From Myxococcales bacterium (GTDB lineage Bacteria; Myxococcota; Polyangia; Polyangiales; Polyangiaceae), in assembly GCA_020430865.1 (NCBI GenBank), contig JAGQIY010001181.1, positions 1 through 7,193 on the forward strand: a DNA stretch of 7,193 bases, written 5' to 3'. The position numbers and the translations under genes are program-made. The notes under the pieces are model-generated. The model had not been told where the DNA came from, made no database searches, and saw only the letters and a list, made by a program, of their open reading frames with translations. Every line of letters begins with the position of its first letter. Position 1 is the stretch's first letter. Positions 1-5,917 of this stretch are shown here, piece by piece.

Positions 1-399
1 GAGGCCCACACGGAGCTCCTTCTCGGCCCAGTCGAAGTGCTCGTCCAGCTCGCGGTCCGCGATGTCCAGCCCGAGCTGGGTCCGCCAGCGAAGCAGGACC
101 TCGGGTGGGGTGCGGTGCCAGAAACCACTGTTGATCTCCGTGCTGCCGCCGACACAGCACCCCTCCACGTAGCCGATGGGGACGCTCCCCAGGATTGGCG
201 TCATCCCACGCTTGCGGTAGAGTTGCCGCATGGCTACTGGTGCGCTCTGCCCGTAGTCGTCGGCGTCGAAGCTACCACCTTCCTCCAGAATTACGACATC
301 GAAGCCGCGGCGAGCGAGCTCGTAGGCAACGGTCGAGCCTCCGGCGCCGGAGCCAACCACCAGCACCTGCGCCTGGTCGTGGGTCCCGCGCTCAGCCAT
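1..399 (-). CDS. GMC-family FAD-dependent oxidoreductase, N-terminal part (runs off the left edge)
   Basis: These are the first 133 codons of a flavin-dependent alcohol oxidase or dehydrogenase; the rest lies beyond base 1. Seen: an ADP-binding Rossmann start at residues 12-42 with GSGAGG (16-21) and an acidic end to the second strand (E39-E40), then GCCVGGSTEIN at 80-90, which matches the FAD-contacting GMC signature 1. There is no signal peptide, so a cytosolic or membrane-peripheral enzyme is expected. Known: GMC enzymes are usually about 500 residues or more and oxidise alcohols with FAD; the His-containing catalytic site is C-terminal and not visible here. The general pattern looks closer to bacterial long-chain-alcohol or sterol oxidase-like members than to choline dehydrogenase, but this is a judgement by eye. 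The ATG at 399 overlaps the stop of the membrane-protein gene by 8 nt, so the two are probably translated together. The protein begins almost directly at the FAD fold, without the helical N-terminal region seen in long-chain alcohol oxidases. Confidence 0.88.
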   Translation of the reverse strand, partial: MAERGTHDQAQVLVVGSGAGGSTVAYELARRGFDVVILEEGGSFDADDYGQSAPVAMRQLYRKRGMTPILGSVPIGYVEGCCVGGSTEINSGFWHRTPPEVLLRWRTQLGLDIADRELDEHFDWAEKELRVGL

Positions 400-1921
400 T
401 GGCCCGTCTTCCTGGCGCGAGTCGAAGGACTACGGCGTCCGCGGTCGATGGGCGGGGCGCGTTCTCGAGACCGAGCGCTGCGGTCACCGCGGGGTGCTCG
501 TAGTACGCGAGGAGCACCGTGCTCCGGGGAGCGCGGAGCAGCGCCCGGCCGAGGGCGAAGCTGCCGTAGGCCCAGGCCTCGACCCAGGCGCGGCGGCGCG
601 GCAAGGGCAGCTTGCAGAAGGGGCGCGCGTGGCGCAGCAACGTCGACCCTCGCAGCGCGAGCATCCCGCACGCGTAGTAGACCCTGAGGCGGAACGGCAG
701 CGCGGCCAGCTGCCCGGCGGTGAACCGCGCGCACTCGCGGAGCACTGCGGCCCGTTGCTCCGGGACCAGCGGCTCTTCAGGGATGAGCGCCTCACACAGA
801 GCCAGGGTCGTCGCGTCTGGCGCTGGATCCGCCAGCTCGCCGGGGGCGACGAAGTGCTGGCCTGCGCTCAGGAGGCCCTGCGGGGACGCGTTCTTCTGAG
901 CGTCGAGGTTCGCGCCCAGCTTGAACCCATAGGCGACCACGATCCCCACTCCCCAGATGGTGATCGGAACGTAGAAGGCCAGGTGGACCAGGGCGGCGTA
1001 GCTGAAGCCCGTCGCTTCCGTCACGCCTACGGCCATCAGCGCGCGCATGCAGAAGAAGTGGAACGGCCCGATGAAACCCGGGCTCGAAGGCACCAGTATC
1101 CCGAGGTTGGTCACCGTCATCGCCAGCAGCGCGACACGTGGGTCGAAGGCGAGATCGAAGGCGGGGAGCAAGCACAAGAAGAGCCCCGCCTCGCACAACC
1201 AGACCAGCAGGCTCAGGGCGGCGATGCCGGTCGCCGCTCGGGGCGCCCGCAGGTACGCCACGCCGCGGACGCCGTGGTCGACCACGCGCACCAGGCGGTC
1301 ATGTATCCGTGGGGTAACGACATGGGCGGCGCGACTGGTCCAGCGGAGCAACAGGCTGGGCGCGAGCACAGCGGTCAGGACGCCCAGCAGCGCCACCGAG
1401 AAGACGCCCGTCGCCAGTTCGAGGGTGGCGCCGAGCCAACCATGGTGCGACGCCGCGGGCAGGCTGAAGAACGCCACCGCGAGCAAGCCGAGCATGATCA
1501 AGCCGTCGAGGATGCGCTCGAGGAAGGTGATGCTCAGGCCCTGGGCGAACGGCAACCCGGTGCGTTCGGCGAGCATGGCCGCGCGGGCAAGCTCACCCAG
1601 ACGCGCGGGCAAGATGTTGTTCACCGCGTATCCCAGCACCACGATGTTCGTGGCGCTGCTGCGGGAGAGCCGGGCCTCACAGCTCGCGAGCCGACGACAG
1701 CGCACTCCGCGAACCACGTGTCCCAGCAGGTAGCAGAAGATCCCCAGCGGCAGCCAGGGCCAGAGCTGGGCGTTGGCGAACGCTTGCCCCACGTCACGCC
1801 AGGCCAGGCGGCGGATCGCGAGCAGCATGAACAGCGCGCTCGACAGCAGGCCTCCGGCCACGAACAGCACTCGGCGTGCCCCAGATGGAGCGCGGGGTGC
1901 GTCGGCGGGCGGGATGGTCAT
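392..1921 (-). CDS. Flippase-like integral membrane protein (LPG_synthase_TM/UPF0104 type) with C-terminal oxidase-accessory-like domain
   Basis: A 509-residue, two-part protein. Residues 17-335 are a hydrophobic multi-pass domain with clear family landmarks: an Arg-rich loop RGVRCRRL (71-78), GYAVNNILPARLGELARA (97-113 region), ERILDGL (135-141) and a late PSSPGFIGP loop (278-286). Known: this fold occurs in the membrane half of MprF and in many proteins presumed to move or expose lipids; most are uncharacterised. Residues 375-485 form a soluble Arg/aromatic-rich helical domain (LPFRLR, then RPF, RRRAWVEAW, LLAYYEHPAV, ALG). It resembles the helical region found N-terminal to the FAD fold in long-chain alcohol oxidase-type GMC proteins. 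The usual UPF0104 protein is about 300-350 residues, so the extra ~170 residues are an addition. The ATG at 1921 lies 16 nt after the dehydrogenase stop, has no convincing Shine-Dalgarno sequence, and follows a strong hairpin. Its 3' end overlaps the GMC gene. The transported substrate is unknown. Confidence 0.85.
   Translation of the reverse strand: MTIPPADAPRAPSGARRVLFVAGGLLSSALFMLLAIRRLAWRDVGQAFANAQLWPWLPLGIFCYLLGHVVRGVRCRRLASCEARLSRSSATNIVVLGYAVNNILPARLGELARAAMLAERTGLPFAQGLSITFLERILDGLIMLGLLAVAFFSLPAASHHGWLGATLELATGVFSVALLGVLTAVLAPSLLLRWTSRAAHVVTPRIHDRLVRVVDHGVRGVAYLRAPRAATGIAALSLLVWLCEAGLFLCLLPAFDLAFDPRVALLAMTVTNLGILVPSSPGFIGPFHFFCMRALMAVGVTEATGFSYAALVHLAFYVPITIWGVGIVVAYGFKLGANLDAQKNASPQGLLSAGQHFVAPGELADPAPDATTLALCEALIPEEPLVPEQRAAVLRECARFTAGQLAALPFRLRVYYACGMLALRGSTLLRHARPFCKLPLPRRRAWVEAWAYGSFALGRALLRAPRSTVLLAYYEHPAVTAALGLENAPRPSTADAVVLRLAPGRRANG
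467..799 (-). other. C-terminal accessory-like domain of the membrane protein (residues about 375-485)
   Basis: This part of the 392-1921 gene encodes a soluble segment that follows the last membrane helix and a linker rich in Pro, Ala and Asp (about 345-372). The pattern is: acidic helix, LPFRLR, an Arg/Leu helix, RPF, a basic PRRRAWVEAW segment, a second Arg-rich helix, then LLAYYEHPAV and ALGLE. In plant and bacterial long-chain alcohol oxidases a comparable stretch (W-x-x-S-x-LR helices followed by a Tyr-rich strand and a NPxWxALGY-like end) precedes the FAD-binding motif. The resemblance is by pattern only. The position, directly before a GMC gene that lacks this region, supports the reading. 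Confidence 0.5.
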
Positions 1922-1935
1922 GGGCGCTGAACCGA

Positions 1936-1961
1936 GATCAGGGACGAAGCAGTCCCTGATC
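1936..1961 (-). promoter_or_regulatory. Perfect 10-bp hairpin at the dehydrogenase stop codon
   Basis: On the minus-strand transcript GATCAGGGAC and GTCCCTGATC are exact reverse complements separated by a 6-nt loop (TGCTTC). The stem covers codons 364-370 and the TGA stop of the dehydrogenase gene, and ends 14 nt before the ATG of the membrane-protein gene. No run of U follows, so a standard intrinsic terminator is unlikely. It could slow or protect the mRNA between the two cistrons, cause partial termination, or control re-initiation, since the downstream gene has no visible ribosome-binding site. The structure is seen directly; its role is inferred. Confidence 0.65.
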
Positions 1962-3050
1962 GATACAATACCGAATGCTGCGGCGCATGCCCTCTTCCAG
2001 GGAGATCGTGGGTTCGTAGCCCAGCTCGCGCTGCGCCTTGCCGATCGAGCAAGCGATGTGCTTGTTCATCTCGCCGAGAACGTGAAGCTTCTGCTGGTAG
2101 ACTCCGACGCGCTGCAGGACGCCGTCGAGCCAAGTCGCCACGTCGCCCGCAAGGGCCGGCAAACGCAGGCGTTTGTGCGCGACGCGGAACCCGAAATCGG
2201 ACTCCAAGACGCGCTCCACCGTGTCGACGATGCGGTTCATCTCGTACGGCTCGGCGTCGGCGATCCAGTAGGTCTCCCCGTTTGCGTGAGGAACCAGCGC
2301 GGCGCGCAGCAGCCCCTGGCACAGGTTGTCGATGTAGACCATGGAGCGCAGGTTCTCGCCGCGCCCGACGATCGGCACGCGCCCGTCTCGGATCATCTCG
2401 AAGAAGAGCGTCTGCCGGGGAGGCGGGTAGGGGCCGTAGAACCAGGGCGGGCGGACGATCACCGTCTCGAGCCTGCCACGCGCTTGGATCGCCCTGGTGG
2501 CCTGCTCCATGAGCATCTTGGAGCGCCCGTAGCCCATGTAGGGGTTGAACGGGGTCGCCTCGTCGAACAGCGCTTCGGGCGAGGCATTGCAGCCCACGGG
2601 TGAGTTGGAAGAGACGACGACGGCGCGCCTCACCCCCTGCTGCTCTGCGGCCTCGAGCAGCAGCTCCGTCCCTCGAGTATTTACCGCATAGAAATCCTTG
2701 ACGCGCCCGGGATGAATCAAGCCGGCGGTGTGGAAGAGCAGCGTGCCTTCGCCGCGGTCGCACAGCGCGCGCGCGTAGGCGGCGTCGCGTAGATCACCGC
2801 GCACCAGCTGGATGCGTGGATCGGTCCACTCGGGGAGGTCGGGATCGTGAGCATGGACTCCGAGGATCAAGCCCTCGACGGCGGGCGCGGCGTCGAACGG
2901 AGGCACACCCTCGAGGCCGGTCAACAGCGCGGCCACCAGCCGGCGTCCAAGCCAGCCGCTGGCTCCGGTGACGATCACACGCGCGGGCAGCGCTTCCAGG
3001 TGTGGTGACGGACCGGCGCTCGCGGTTCGGGGATCGGGGGGTGAGGACAT
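1938..3050 (-). CDS. NAD(P)-dependent extended SDR, 3-beta-hydroxysteroid dehydrogenase/isomerase or epimerase type
   Basis: A 370-residue extended short-chain dehydrogenase. Seen: the nucleotide-binding motif TGASGWLG (28-35); the conserved GDL (85-87) that positions the adenine; HTAG (107-110); a Ser cluster VVSSNS (145-150) as the catalytic Ser region; the catalytic YGRSK (Tyr174, Lys178); RPPWFYGP (200-207); and a MVYIDNLCQGLL segment (237-248), typical of extended SDRs. Known: this class oxidises or reduces hydroxyl/keto groups on sterols, lipids or nucleotide sugars. The RPPxxYGP and VYIDN patterns favour the 3-beta-HSD branch over nucleotide-sugar epimerases. It is probably cytosolic. 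The ATG at 3050 leaves a 22-residue Pro/Ser-rich leader before the first beta strand; the upstream region has no clear Shine-Dalgarno sequence but does contain an 8-bp palindrome (AGCATGCT, 3060-3067). It is 51 nt downstream of the TPR gene and 16 nt upstream of the membrane-protein gene. Its last codons form half of a strong hairpin. An OleD-like or sterol role is possible but not shown. Confidence 0.9.
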   Translation of the reverse strand: MSSPPDPRTASAGPSPHLEALPARVIVTGASGWLGRRLVAALLTGLEGVPPFDAAPAVEGLILGVHAHDPDLPEWTDPRIQLVRGDLRDAAYARALCDRGEGTLLFHTAGLIHPGRVKDFYAVNTRGTELLLEAAEQQGVRRAVVVSSNSPVGCNASPEALFDEATPFNPYMGYGRSKMLMEQATRAIQARGRLETVIVRPPWFYGPYPPPRQTLFFEMIRDGRVPIVGRGENLRSMVYIDNLCQGLLRAALVPHANGETYWIADAEPYEMNRIVDTVERVLESDFGFRVAHKRLRLPALAGDVATWLDGVLQRVGVYQQKLHVLGEMNKHIACSIGKAQRELGYEPTISLEEGMRRSIRYCIDQGLLRP

Positions 3051-3101
3051 CTGGAGTGCAGCATGCTCACGCGCAACCGGCTCCGTAAAGCTTCAAGAGG
3101 T

Positions 3102-4811
3102 CTATTCGTCGAGCTGAGCGCGGATCGCCGCGCGCCACTCCGCGAGCTCCAGGGGTAGCTCGGGGAGCCAGCCCAAGGCTTCTACCATCACCTCCGCTAT
3201 GTTGGCCCATTCCGCGGGGTACCGAGGTTGCACGCTCAGCGGGCGCAAGAGGTCGCTGACCTCGTCGAGTCGGCGCGGAACGGCGCGTCCGAGCTGACAG
3301 GTGGCGATGATGCCGGCGCTCGTGATCCAGTCGACCGGCCCTCCGAGCAGGTCGATCAGCGCCTGGTGGCCTCGGGCTTCGTCCCAGCTTGCGCTGGTCT
3401 GCGCGAGCAGCAGGGAGGCGGCGATTTGCACCTTGAACAGCCAGTTCCAAGCGTACTCGTCCTGGGGCGTCGGAGGCGGATGCAGCATGCAGGCAAACAG
3501 CTGATCCGCCAGCCGAGCCGAGAGCTGGTCGGCTCGGCGCCTGGCGGCTTCCCACCATTGCTCCAGGTCATAGCGACCCGTCGCGATGCTGGACACCAGC
3601 TCGAGCGCGTCGGTCGTTGGCGGCAACAGCGCGGGCATGGCGTGTCGCTCCAGCTCGCCGCTCGAGTCGAGGTAGGTCCACAGGCGGCGCGTCGTTTCCC
3701 CTCGCGGGAGCCTCGGGTCGGGTTCCGGGATCTCGCCCCAGCGCACGAGAGGTGGGCTCTGACCCCGCCAGCCCGCTTCGAGCTGAACCGCGAGCACGCA
3801 GCTCGGGGCCTCCAGCGACGACACTGCACACTGAACGATGGGGTCTTCACCGGCGGAGGCGAAGCTGTTCACCAGCGAGCTGGCGGGTCGCCGAAAGCCG
3901 GCATCGTAGGGAGCGACCTCCGCCGTCAGGCTCGCCGCGCGTTCGTTGCCGGCACGGGCGAGCTCGACGACGCGTGCCGCTGCGTGGGCGTCGCCGCCTC
4001 GCTTCCACCGAGCGTAGGCAAGGGAAGCGAGCGCCCAGCTGCTCTCGGGGTCGCGCTCGAGGGCCGCGGAGTACGCTTGCTCGGCGTCTTCGGGTCGACC
4101 CAGGTCGAGCAGGATGTCGCCGAGGTCGAGGTGAACCGCGACGTCTCGAGGATCCAACTCGGCCGCCTCCCGGAAGCGTGCGACGGCCTCCTCCAGGCGG
4201 CCGAGCGTGCGAAGCGTGCTGGCGAGGGAGGTAGCAGACCAGTAGCTCGCTTCCCGATCGTGGGTGGCGCTCGCGAGCTCCAGGGCCTCCTCGTTGCGGT
4301 TACGGGCCCGAAGCAATCTGACCACGTGGAAACTCAGCCAGACGCTCAGGGGTCCCTGAGCGCGTAGGTGCTCGAGCAGCGGCCAGAGCTGTTCGACGGC
4401 GATCGGGTTGTCGAGCAGCTTACCCAGTTCGCGCCCGAGGCGGTCCTGATCGACGACGCGACTGCGTTCTTCGTCCAGCCAGGGTTCGAGGTGCAGCACC
4501 GGCTGGTCGCGAGCGGCGCCTTGAGCCATGAGCTGCCAGGCCAAGGCGTCGTCGTAGGCTCCGGAGAGCTCGAAGAACCGGGCGCGCAGGAGTGCGTCCC
4601 CGGTCCACATCTTCTCGGGGATCAGGCCGTGAGGGTCGCGACTGGTGTGGAACAGCCGCTTGACCAGCTGCGCGACCTCGAGCCCCGCTGGTGCGCAGAC
4701 CAGAGCGGCCGCGAGGTGATGCGCCGAGTGGCGCAGATCGCCGCCGTCCAGAGCCGCGCGCGCGATCGCCAGCTCTTCTTCGAGAGACGTTGGGTTGCAC
4801 GTATCGCTCAC
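3102..4811 (-). CDS. TPR-repeat protein of unknown function
   Basis: A 569-residue soluble protein started at GTG 4811. Upstream in-frame starts would run into the divergent gene and encode an Arg/Pro/Ala-rich, unlikely extension; from GTG the protein begins with a normal acidic helix (SLEEELAIARAALDGGD). Seen: helical pairs from the N-terminus, then recognisable tetratricopeptide units at about 189-222, 223-256 and 257-288 (for example GRLEEAVARFREAAELDP and GRPEDAEQAYSAALERDP). Residues 301-569 form a separate C-terminal region with many Trp residues and a helical pattern (YAWNWLFKVQIAASLLLAQ, 453-471) that I do not recognise. There is no signal peptide or membrane helix, so it is probably a cytosolic scaffold for protein contacts. 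The stop TAG is 51 nt before the dehydrogenase start, so co-transcription is possible but a functional link is not evident. There is no Shine-Dalgarno sequence before the GTG; a -10-like TATACT lies so close that the message may be nearly leaderless. Confidence 0.8.
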   Translation of the reverse strand: MSDTCNPTSLEEELAIARAALDGGDLRHSAHHLAAALVCAPAGLEVAQLVKRLFHTSRDPHGLIPEKMWTGDALLRARFFELSGAYDDALAWQLMAQGAARDQPVLHLEPWLDEERSRVVDQDRLGRELGKLLDNPIAVEQLWPLLEHLRAQGPLSVWLSFHVVRLLRARNRNEEALELASATHDREASYWSATSLASTLRTLGRLEEAVARFREAAELDPRDVAVHLDLGDILLDLGRPEDAEQAYSAALERDPESSWALASLAYARWKRGGDAHAAARVVELARAGNERAASLTAEVAPYDAGFRRPASSLVNSFASAGEDPIVQCAVSSLEAPSCVLAVQLEAGWRGQSPPLVRWGEIPEPDPRLPRGETTRRLWTYLDSSGELERHAMPALLPPTTDALELVSSIATGRYDLEQWWEAARRRADQLSARLADQLFACMLHPPPTPQDEYAWNWLFKVQIAASLLLAQTSASWDEARGHQALIDLLGGPVDWITSAGIIATCQLGRAVPRRLDEVSDLLRPLSVQPRYPAEWANIAEVMVEALGWLPELPLELAEWRAAIRAQLDE

Positions 4812-4849
4812 AGCGCCGAGTATACATTCCCCGCGGGGGGTCGGAGCAG
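4812..4849. promoter_or_regulatory. Very short divergent promoter region (38 bp)
   Basis: This is the whole spacer between the TPR gene (minus, GTG at 4811) and the TPM/LemA-like gene (plus, ATG at 4850). It holds GTATAC (4820-4825), which reads as TATACT on the minus strand (4824-4819) and TATACA on the plus strand (4821-4826), both -10-like. It also holds a perfect 10-bp palindrome (4829-4838). No convincing -35 element is seen for either direction. Any promoter for one gene must overlap the coding start of the other, so the two are likely to compete or be co-controlled. The -10 calls are tentative. Confidence 0.45.
4829..4838. repeat. 10-bp perfect palindrome CCCCGCGGGG
   Basis: The sequence equals its own reverse complement and sits between the TATAC element and the start of the plus-strand gene. 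It could be an operator half-site pair or simply a GC-rich chance palindrome. It would lie in the 5' leader of the plus-strand transcript if TATACA at 4821 is used as the -10. Confidence 0.35.
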
Positions 4850-5851
4850 ATGCTGAGCGGACTGGACGAGCAGCGCGTGGTGCGGGCGATCGCCGATGCA
4901 GAGCGGGGCAACCGCGCGGAGGTGCGAGTGCACATCGAACCCCGGTGTGCAGGCGACGCGCTGGCCCGAGCGAGGCAGGTCTATGCCGCGCTGGGGCTAG
5001 CGCGCACCCGTGAGGACACCGCGGTGCTGCTCTACGTGGCACCGAAGAGCCGCGTGGCGGCGGTGGTCAGCGGACAGGGCGTCCCCGATCAGCGACCTGG
5101 ATTCTGGCAAGAGATCGTGGACGAGGTTGCGAACGGTTACCGTGGGGATCAAGCCGCCGACGCCATCGTCGCGGCGCTGGGTCACGTCGGCGACCTGTTG
5201 CGGGAAGTGGTTGGGGGTGAGGACGAACACGGAGACGAGCTTCCAGACGCTGTCACCACCAACGCGGACCTCCCGCGAGACGGCTACACAGGACCGGCTG
5301 TCGACGAGGCAGAGTCGGCCGACTTTGCCTGCATCCACTGCGGCGCGCCGCTCAACTTCGACGCCGACGAGGACACCGACGCTGCCTGCGACTACTGTGG
5401 CGTCATCAACCCGCGGGCTCAGGCGCTGCTGCGCAAGCGGCGAGCCAGGGAGCGGCGAGCCGAGCGAGCGCGCGTCGCGCGCTTGAAGCAAGCAGGTGTC
5501 TGGGCGACCGTGGTCACGACACTGGTGCTGTTGGCGCTGCTAGGTGGCAGCCTGTCCAAGCGATCCGAGCTTCAGGCGCTGCGCTCGGACGTCGATCGCG
5601 CGCACGCGCAGGTCGACAACGTGCGTGAGCGTCAGCGCGAGGTCCGCAAGCGCTACGCTGATCGGGCCGACAGCGCCGCCCGCGACGCGGAGCTGGATGG
5701 TGCGGAGAACCGCGTGCGCATCGAGCGGGCTCGCTACGACCAGGCGGCCCAGCGCTACAACGAGGTCGCCGGGAGCAGCTTCGGCGGCCTGGCGGCGAGG
5801 ATCTGGGGCTTGCCGTCGCACGCGGTGCTGTCGAACGAGGCCGAGTGGTGA
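4850..5851 (+). CDS. TPM domain, zinc ribbon and membrane-anchored mini-LemA fusion protein
   Basis: A 333-residue protein in three parts. Residues about 5-118 are a TPM domain (VRAIADAERGNRAEVRVHIE, then a REDTAVLLYVAPKSRVAAVVSG strand pair, then FWQEIVDEVANGYRGDQAADAIVAAL). After a Gly/Asp/Glu linker, residues 161-183 form a zinc ribbon with C161-x2-C164 and C180-x2-C183. A strongly basic stretch (195-213) precedes a single membrane helix (about 217-236). Residues 237-333 are a coiled coil ending in ENRVRIERARYDQAAQRYN and GGLAARIWGLP, which resembles the C-terminal end of LemA proteins (ENR-x-VE-RYN and the LIA-x-LFG-like end), but the central LemA helices are missing. The positive charges suggest TPM and ribbon in the cytoplasm. 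ATG 4850 is chosen because GGAG lies at 4843-4846 and the TPM domain starts right after it; an in-frame extension to 4691 would overlap the TPR gene. The YgcG-type gene follows after 66 nt. Biochemical function is unknown. Confidence 0.85.
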   Translation: MLSGLDEQRVVRAIADAERGNRAEVRVHIEPRCAGDALARARQVYAALGLARTREDTAVLLYVAPKSRVAAVVSGQGVPDQRPGFWQEIVDEVANGYRGDQAADAIVAALGHVGDLLREVVGGEDEHGDELPDAVTTNADLPRDGYTGPAVDEAESADFACIHCGAPLNFDADEDTDAACDYCGVINPRAQALLRKRRARERRAERARVARLKQAGVWATVVTTLVLLALLGGSLSKRSELQALRSDVDRAHAQVDNVRERQREVRKRYADRADSAARDAELDGAENRVRIERARYDQAAQRYNEVAGSSFGGLAARIWGLPSHAVLSNEAEW

Positions 5852-5896
5852 TCGCCATGCCCGGGGGAGACGGCGCGAGCCCCAGTTGGTGACGTC

Positions 5897-5906
5897 GAGG
5901 GAGGAG
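5897..5906 (+). promoter_or_regulatory. Ribosome-binding site of the YgcG-type gene
   Basis: The purine-rich GAGGGAGGAG ends 11 nt before the ATG at 5918. It supports that start, which also opens a good signal peptide. It is the clearest Shine-Dalgarno-like sequence in the window. Confidence 0.6.
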
Positions 5907-5917
5907 CACGCAGCAAC

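Noticed and set aside
494..1930. Long plus-strand open frame of 478 codons antisense to the membrane-protein gene
   Set aside because: The product is Gln/Arg/Glu/His-rich with no domain pattern, while the minus strand encodes clear membrane helices and family motifs. Open antisense frames are expected at this GC content.
1918..2763. Second minus-strand frame of 281 codons within the dehydrogenase gene
   Set aside because: It is Arg/Ala-rich without motifs; the other frame has a full set of SDR catalytic and cofactor residues.
1938..3050. Naming the dehydrogenase OleD or a sterol C4-decarboxylase
   Set aside because: Only generic 3-beta-HSD family motifs are visible, and no oleA/B/C-like or sterol biosynthesis gene is in the window.
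3228..4367. Plus-strand open frame of 379 codons antisense to the TPR gene
   Set aside because: It has no recognisable motif or ribosome-binding site, and the opposite strand has ordered TPR units.
4812..5042. N-terminal extension of the TPR protein by 77 residues to an ATG at 5042
   Set aside because: The extension is Arg/Pro/Ala/Cys-rich and lies fully antisense to the TPM domain coding sequence. GTG at 4811 gives a normal protein start.
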